Assembly: GCA_947177925.1 (NCBI GenBank)
Contig: CAMWWJ010000021.1
Location: forward strand, 1 to 19,283
Direction of reading: 5' to 3'
From: an uncultured Lachnospiraceae bacterium
GTDB lineage: Bacteria > Bacillota > Clostridia > Lachnospirales > Lachnospiraceae
Length of the DNA: 19,283 bases
Numbering within the stretch: position 1 is the stretch's first letter; each line of letters opens with the position of its first letter. The notes beneath the pieces were generated by a model that saw nothing but the letters and a program-made list of their open reading frames with translations, made no database searches and was not told the origin of the DNA. A program made the translations under genes and the position numbers. Positions 16,090-19,283 of this stretch are shown here, piece after piece.

Positions 16090-16119
16090 TTCTCCCCCCC
16101 TGAATATTCCTATCATGGT

Positions 16120-16488
16120 CTATCTTGCTTTGATACTTCCATTTCCTATACCGGGACCGGATAATCTTAATTTCCAGAGCTTAGCGCCTGTCAGACTGGT
16201 ATTAGCAGAAACTTTTCTTCCTTTATCTACAAAAGTAGCACGAGCACTTTGCCATTTACCATTTCGCCGTTGCTGTGGCTTTGCCCAAAAGAATCCTTTC
16301 GTACATTTTGCTGAATACACTGCCTGTCCCATTGTTCCCCCTGATACTTTTGAACAGGCATCTTTTGCCATGGATTTTTTTGTTACGTATTCTGTTCCGG
16401 TGCTTCCGGCTACAGCCACAATACTTGAACCTAATATTGTCATAATGCTTAATATAATTGTTGCAGTTATTTTTTTCTTTTTATTCAT
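16120..16488 (-). CDS. Small secreted cationic protein, candidate bacteriocin-like or transporter-linked peptide
   Basis: A 122-residue precursor with a clear signal peptide: KKKK, hydrophobic ITATIILSIMTILGSSIVAV, cleavage after AVA (27). The mature part of about 95 residues is strongly basic, with two cysteines (C45, C62) that may form a disulphide, and three tryptophans (W68, W79, W105). It ends in a Gly-rich GPGIGNGSIKAR tail. It is the first gene of the operon, with its own promoter and a strong GGAGGG ribosome site seven bases upstream. A Sec-secreted small protein followed by a large 7-TM protein and an ABC ATPase matches the arrangement of lactococcin 972-type loci, but I see no convincing sequence match to that family. 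A secreted effector or ligand is inferred. Confidence 0.72.
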   Translation of the reverse strand: MNKKKKITATIILSIMTILGSSIVAVAGSTGTEYVTKKSMAKDACSKVSGGTMGQAVYSAKCTKGFFWAKPQQRRNGKWQSARATFVDKGRKVSANTSLTGAKLWKLRLSGPGIGNGSIKAR

Positions 16489-16542
16489 GTTTTTCCCTCC
16501 TAAGGCTTCATTGTTTTTTGAGTGATCGATACATTTATAATT

Positions 16543-16571
16543 AAAATATCATCCGAATAATTTTATGTCAA
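16543..16571 (-). promoter_or_regulatory. Promoter of the five-gene minus-strand operon
   Basis: Minus strand: consensus -35 TTGACA (16571-16566), 17-bp spacer, -10 TATTTT (16548-16543). The leader to the ATG at 16488 is about 50 bases. No TACGCAA box is present, so this operon is not part of the box regulon and looks constitutively readable. Confidence 0.72.
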
Positions 16572-16768
16572 GCGAAATTTGTTTTTTGTTTTAAAACTAT
16601 AAAAGTTTAGTGTGTTATTTTATATAAGAGTGGCTAGGGACTTAGCAGAGGGATGACAACGCATAGAATCCGCTATCATTTCATTTTAGCCGGGGGCTTG
16701 AAAGTATTCTTTTTTCTTTCGCATATAAAAAACATATCAAACCATTCTCCAAGCACCAAATAGCTTTA

Positions 16769-16925
16769 CGATACACAGTGGGAGCGGGCAGAGCATATTA
16801 TAGTCTCAGGGGCCTTGGCAAAGTCGCCGGCACTAACGCACCGTATTTTGGTGCGTTAGTACCGCTGCGTCTTTGCAGAGCGAGAGCGTGCCCCTAAGAC
16901 TATAATATGTTCTGCCCGCTCCCAC
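16769..16925. repeat. Large palindromic repeat, full copy
   Basis: A single extended inverted repeat. The outer arms are 16778-16813 and 16890-16925, with 34 of 36 positions complementary. Inside are GCAAAG/CTTTGC plus CGC/GCG and CGG/CCG pairs, and an apical perfect 11-bp stem ACTAACGCACC/GGTGCGTTAGT (16832-16842, 16850-16860) with loop GTATTTT. A partial second copy in the same orientation is at 19189. The shared left edge begins with CGATACACAGTGGGAGC, whose first bases are outside the palindrome. It lies between the divergent promoters of the minus operon and rarA, with no coding content. It may be a MITE/REP-like element or a structured RNA. Confidence 0.85.
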
Positions 16926-17001
16926 GTCCTCCCATCCAAATCCCCCCTTTGGCATAATTGACAAAATTGTTAACATTTCCACAAAAATAAAGAACAGACG
17001 T

Positions 17002-17030
17002 TTGTCAACCAAACAAAAACATGCTACAAT
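17002..17030 (+). promoter_or_regulatory. rarA promoter
   Basis: -35 TTGTCA (17002-17007), 17-bp spacer, -10 TACAAT (17025-17030). Predicted start near 17037, giving a very short leader of about 17 bases before the GTG start. Confidence 0.72.
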
Positions 17031-17053
17031 AAGCCAAAGCAAAACATAAGGCG

Positions 17054-18382
17054 GTGGTTACCATAGAGCAATTATCCATTTTTGACAATCGGGAAACAGC
17101 AAATCCATTAGCAAGCAGAATGCGCCCAGAGACGCTTAAGGAGTTTGCAGGGCAGAAGCACCTGCTGGGGGAAGGGAAGCTTTTAAGGCAGTTGATTGAA
17201 CAGGACAAGATATCCTCCATGATCTTCTGGGGACCTCCAGGTGTAGGCAAGACCACTCTTGCCAGTATCATCGCAAAGAAAACCAATGCGGCATTTGTTG
17301 ATTTCAGTGCGGTAACAAGCGGCATTAAGGAAATCAAGGACGTTATGAAAGGGGCAGAGGAAAACAGGAGGATGGGAATGAAGACGGTGGTTTTCGTAGA
17401 TGAAATTCATCGTTTTAATAAAGCCCAGCAGGATGCTTTCCTGCCTTATGTGGAAAAGGGCAGCATTACATTGATAGGCGCCACTACGGAAAACCCGTCC
17501 TTTGAAATCAATGGAGCTTTATTGTCCAGATGTAAGGTGTTCGTATTGCAGCCCCTTTCCAAAGAGGACTTAGAGGAGCTTTTAGAGCGTGCCCTAAAGA
17601 ACCGGAAAGGATATGGATATATTCAGGTGGATATTTCCCGGGAAATGCTTTCTGCCATTGCCCAGTTTGCAAACGGAGATGCCAGAACGGCGTTGAATAC
17701 TCTGGAAATGGCTGTTCTTAACGGAGAACTGACTGCTGAAAAAACAATTGTGACAAAAGAAATTTTAGAGCAGTGCATCAGCAAAAAATCATTGCTTTAT
17801 GACAAGAATGGAGAAGAGCATTATAATCTCATATCGGCTCTTCATAAGTCTATGCGAAACAGCGATCCCGATGCGGCTCTATACTGGCTGGCAAGAATGC
17901 TGGAGGCAGGAGAAAATCCTTTGTATGTGGCAAGACGGCTCATCCGGTTTGCCAGTGAAGATGTGGGAATGGCGGACAGTAATGCCTTGTCGGTGACGGT
18001 GGCTGCTTATCAGGCAAGCCATTTTATTGGAATGCCGGAATGCAGTGTGAATCTATCACATGCGGTAGTTTATCTTTCCATGGCACCCAAGTCAAATGCT
18101 TTATATGTGGCTTATGAACAGGTAAAGGACGAGGCTGCTAATCGGATAGCAGAGCCGGTGCCGCTGCAGCTTAGGAATGCGCCTACAAAGCTGATGGAAG
18201 AGCTTCATTACGGAGAAGGCTATGAATATGCTCATAATGTGGAAGAAAAGCTGACGGTTATGGAATGCATGCCGGAATCCTTAAGGGGAAGAAAATACTA
18301 CAGACCTACAGTCCAGGGAGCAGAAAAACAGGTAAAAGAAAGGCTTGAACAAATAGAAGCATGGAAAGAAAATCACAGATAG
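17054..18382 (+). CDS. rarA: Replication-associated recombination protein A (RarA/MgsA), AAA+ ATPase
   Basis: A 442-residue AAA+ ATPase, full length for the family. It acts at stalled replication forks as a clamp-loader-like tetramer. Motifs: the N-terminal PLASRMRPETLKEFAGQKHLL block (18-38), Walker A GPPGVGKT (60-67), Walker B FVDEIHR (114-120), sensor 1 GATTENPSFE (142-151) and the LSRCKVF arginine region (157-163). The C-terminal part carries the family blocks ALYWLARMLEAGENP and RRLIRFASEDVG, and ends with PESLRGRKYYRPT. The GTG start follows a modest AAGG site, and no ATG lies near the conserved N-terminus. The exonuclease gene follows after 25 bases, so the two are probably co-transcribed. 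Confidence 0.96.
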   Translation: MVTIEQLSIFDNRETANPLASRMRPETLKEFAGQKHLLGEGKLLRQLIEQDKISSMIFWGPPGVGKTTLASIIAKKTNAAFVDFSAVTSGIKEIKDVMKGAEENRRMGMKTVVFVDEIHRFNKAQQDAFLPYVEKGSITLIGATTENPSFEINGALLSRCKVFVLQPLSKEDLEELLERALKNRKGYGYIQVDISREMLSAIAQFANGDARTALNTLEMAVLNGELTAEKTIVTKEILEQCISKKSLLYDKNGEEHYNLISALHKSMRNSDPDAALYWLARMLEAGENPLYVARRLIRFASEDVGMADSNALSVTVAAYQASHFIGMPECSVNLSHAVVYLSMAPKSNALYVAYEQVKDEAANRIAEPVPLQLRNAPTKLMEELHYGEGYEYAHNVEEKLTVMECMPESLRGRKYYRPTVQGAEKQVKERLEQIEAWKENHR

Positions 18383-18407
18383 GATAAAGGATGCAAAGGG
18401 AGGACAA

Positions 18408-19076
18408 ATGGAAGAACAACGGAAAGGAAAAAGACTGGCAAAATATGTAGCAGATTATGTAGTATTCGATCTGGAAACAACAGGAACCAATATTATAAGC
18501 GATGCCATTATCGAGATTTCGGCAGTAAAGGTAAGAAAGGGAAGCATAACCGATACCTTTTCCACTTTGGTAAATCCAGAGCGGAGCATTCCCTATTATG
18601 CCACTGAGGTAAATGGAATTACAGATGAAATGGTTGCCGCTGCTCCGGATATTAAAGAAGCGCTGGAAGGCTTTTTAAAGTTTATCGGAAAGGACGTACT
18701 GGTGGGACATAACATACAGTCCTTCGATTTGAAATTTATTTATCGGGAAGCCATGAGATTATTCGGCCTGGAAATTACAAATGATTATATCGACACGCTA
18801 TATATGTCCAGAAGCTGTCTGCCTCAATTGAAGCACCACAAACTGGTGGATCTTGCAGATTATTTTCAAATCAGCCGGGAAGGAGCACACAGGGCATTGA
18901 ATGACTGCATGATGAATCAAAAATGCTTTGAAGCCCTGGCAGAAATCCAAAAAAACATAAAAATCGAAATCTGCCCTAAGTGCAGCGGAGAGCTAAAGCG
19001 GAGAAACGGAAAGTTTGGAGAATTTTTAGGTTGCAGCAACTTCCCGGGGTGCAGATATACCAAACCTTTAAAATAG
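18408..19076 (+). CDS. DnaQ-like DEDDh 3'-5' exonuclease with C-terminal zinc ribbon
   Basis: A 222-residue protein. The exonuclease domain (about 15-183) keeps all acidic and histidine catalytic positions: D21 and E23 in FDLETTG, D107 in HNIQSFD, and H161 and D166 in AHRALND. TEVNGITDEM (66-75) is the usual ExoII-type block. The C-terminus is a four-cysteine ribbon, CPKC (189-192) with C209 and C215 in GCSNFPGC, like the topoisomerase I zf-C4 module that contacts single-stranded DNA. The start is ATG 18408, with GGGAGGA four bases upstream. It resembles the DNA polymerase III epsilon proofreading family, but with no polymerase fused it is more likely a repair exonuclease working with RarA. 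Confidence 0.93.
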   Translation: MEEQRKGKRLAKYVADYVVFDLETTGTNIISDAIIEISAVKVRKGSITDTFSTLVNPERSIPYYATEVNGITDEMVAAAPDIKEALEGFLKFIGKDVLVGHNIQSFDLKFIYREAMRLFGLEITNDYIDTLYMSRSCLPQLKHHKLVDLADYFQISREGAHRALNDCMMNQKCFEALAEIQKNIKIEICPKCSGELKRRNGKFGEFLGCSNFPGCRYTKPLK

Positions 19077-19188
19077 ATTGGGATTTTCATAATTTGGGTT
19101 TGTGGGGATTATACTATAAAGGGAGAGGATGAAGTGGTGGTATTTTTAGCATATCTCGAAAACTTTCCCAAGCAGACAGATGATTTTT

Positions 19189-19283
19189 CGATACACAGTG
19201 GGAGCTGGCATGGCATATAGTAGTCTTTTGGGCCTTGGCAAAGTCGCCAGCACTTACGCACCGTATTTTGGTGCGTTAGTACT
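19189..19283 (+). repeat. Large palindromic repeat, partial copy at contig end
   Basis: Begins at CGATACACAGTGGGAGC, as the full copy at 16769 does, and aligns to it without gaps up to GGTGCGTTAGTAC, just past the apical hairpin. The apical core (CCTTGGCAAAGTCGCC onward) is almost identical, while the outer arm differs at about eight of 37 positions. The window ends after the apex, so the right arm is missing, most likely because assembly stopped at the hairpin. Confidence 0.85.

Larger units (their letters stand above)
16489..17053. other. Divergent intergenic region
   Basis: This 565-base non-coding stretch holds the minus-operon promoter (16543-16571), the palindromic repeat (16769-16925) and the rarA promoter (17002-17030). 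In 16600-16768 I see nothing beyond AT-rich sequence with a short GC-rich patch near 16690. Confidence 0.7.

Noticed and set aside
16076..16525. Plus-strand open frame of 149 codons
   Set aside because: Antisense to the small secreted protein, which has a signal peptide, promoter and ribosome site; this frame has none.
17005..17337. Minus-strand open frame of 110 codons
   Set aside because: Antisense to rarA and its promoter, with no support of its own.
1..19283. tRNA, rRNA, transposase or integrase genes
   Set aside because: None seen on either strand; the only mobile-like signal is the palindromic repeat.

Overview
The window looks like one contig from a low-GC Firmicute, most likely a gut Lachnospiraceae-type Clostridia. 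This rests on overall gene character: AT-rich coding, strong Shine-Dalgarno sites, a RarA plus DEDDh-exonuclease pair, AgrC/LytTR-type signalling, DUF6273 and Big_2 surface proteins. It is an inference, not a database result. The first ~33 bases are Nextera sequencing adapter, and the last ~95 bases stop inside a large palindromic repeat, so both ends look like assembly breaks.

Layout. (1) 34-2651, +: a MacB/FtsX-type ABC exporter (two half-permeases and an ATPase), 5' truncated by the contig end. (2) 2661-7877, +: an unrecognised 245-aa protein built from two 104-residue repeats, then a 1396-aa secreted Ig-like (Big_2/Big_1) surface protein. (3) 8024-10047, -: an AgrC-like histidine kinase and a LytTR response regulator. 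(4) 10241-12069, +: a membrane-anchored DUF6273 protein and a SUFU-family protein of the type that acts as immunity protein in polymorphic toxin systems. (5) 12124-16488, -: a five-gene operon of a small secreted cationic protein, a 7-TM permease with a large ectodomain, an ABC ATPase, a 6-TM protein and a single-TM MacB-PCD-like protein; it resembles a bacteriocin or peptide export/immunity locus. (6) 17054-19076, +: rarA and a DEDDh exonuclease with a C-terminal zinc ribbon, with a palindromic repeat on each side.

The most interesting signal is a shared promoter architecture. Four promoters (near 2661, 3490, 10104 and 11290) carry direct repeats of TACGCAA or a diverged form, with a period of 19 bp (20 in one). 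The proximal repeat always starts 13 bp upstream of a TTGTAT -35, which is followed after exactly 17 bp by a TATACT/TAAACT/TATAAT -10. They drive the duplicated-domain gene, the surface protein, the DUF6273 protein and the SUFU protein. The LytTR two-component pair lies in the middle and shares its intergenic region with one site, so it is the obvious candidate regulator. I propose a signal-controlled regulon of surface and immunity-like genes. At the first site the upstream operon's terminator hairpin is built over the -10, so it can form only in read-through transcripts. The second site is a near-copy of the first and encodes the last residues of the gene before it, which suggests duplication of a promoter-flanked cassette.
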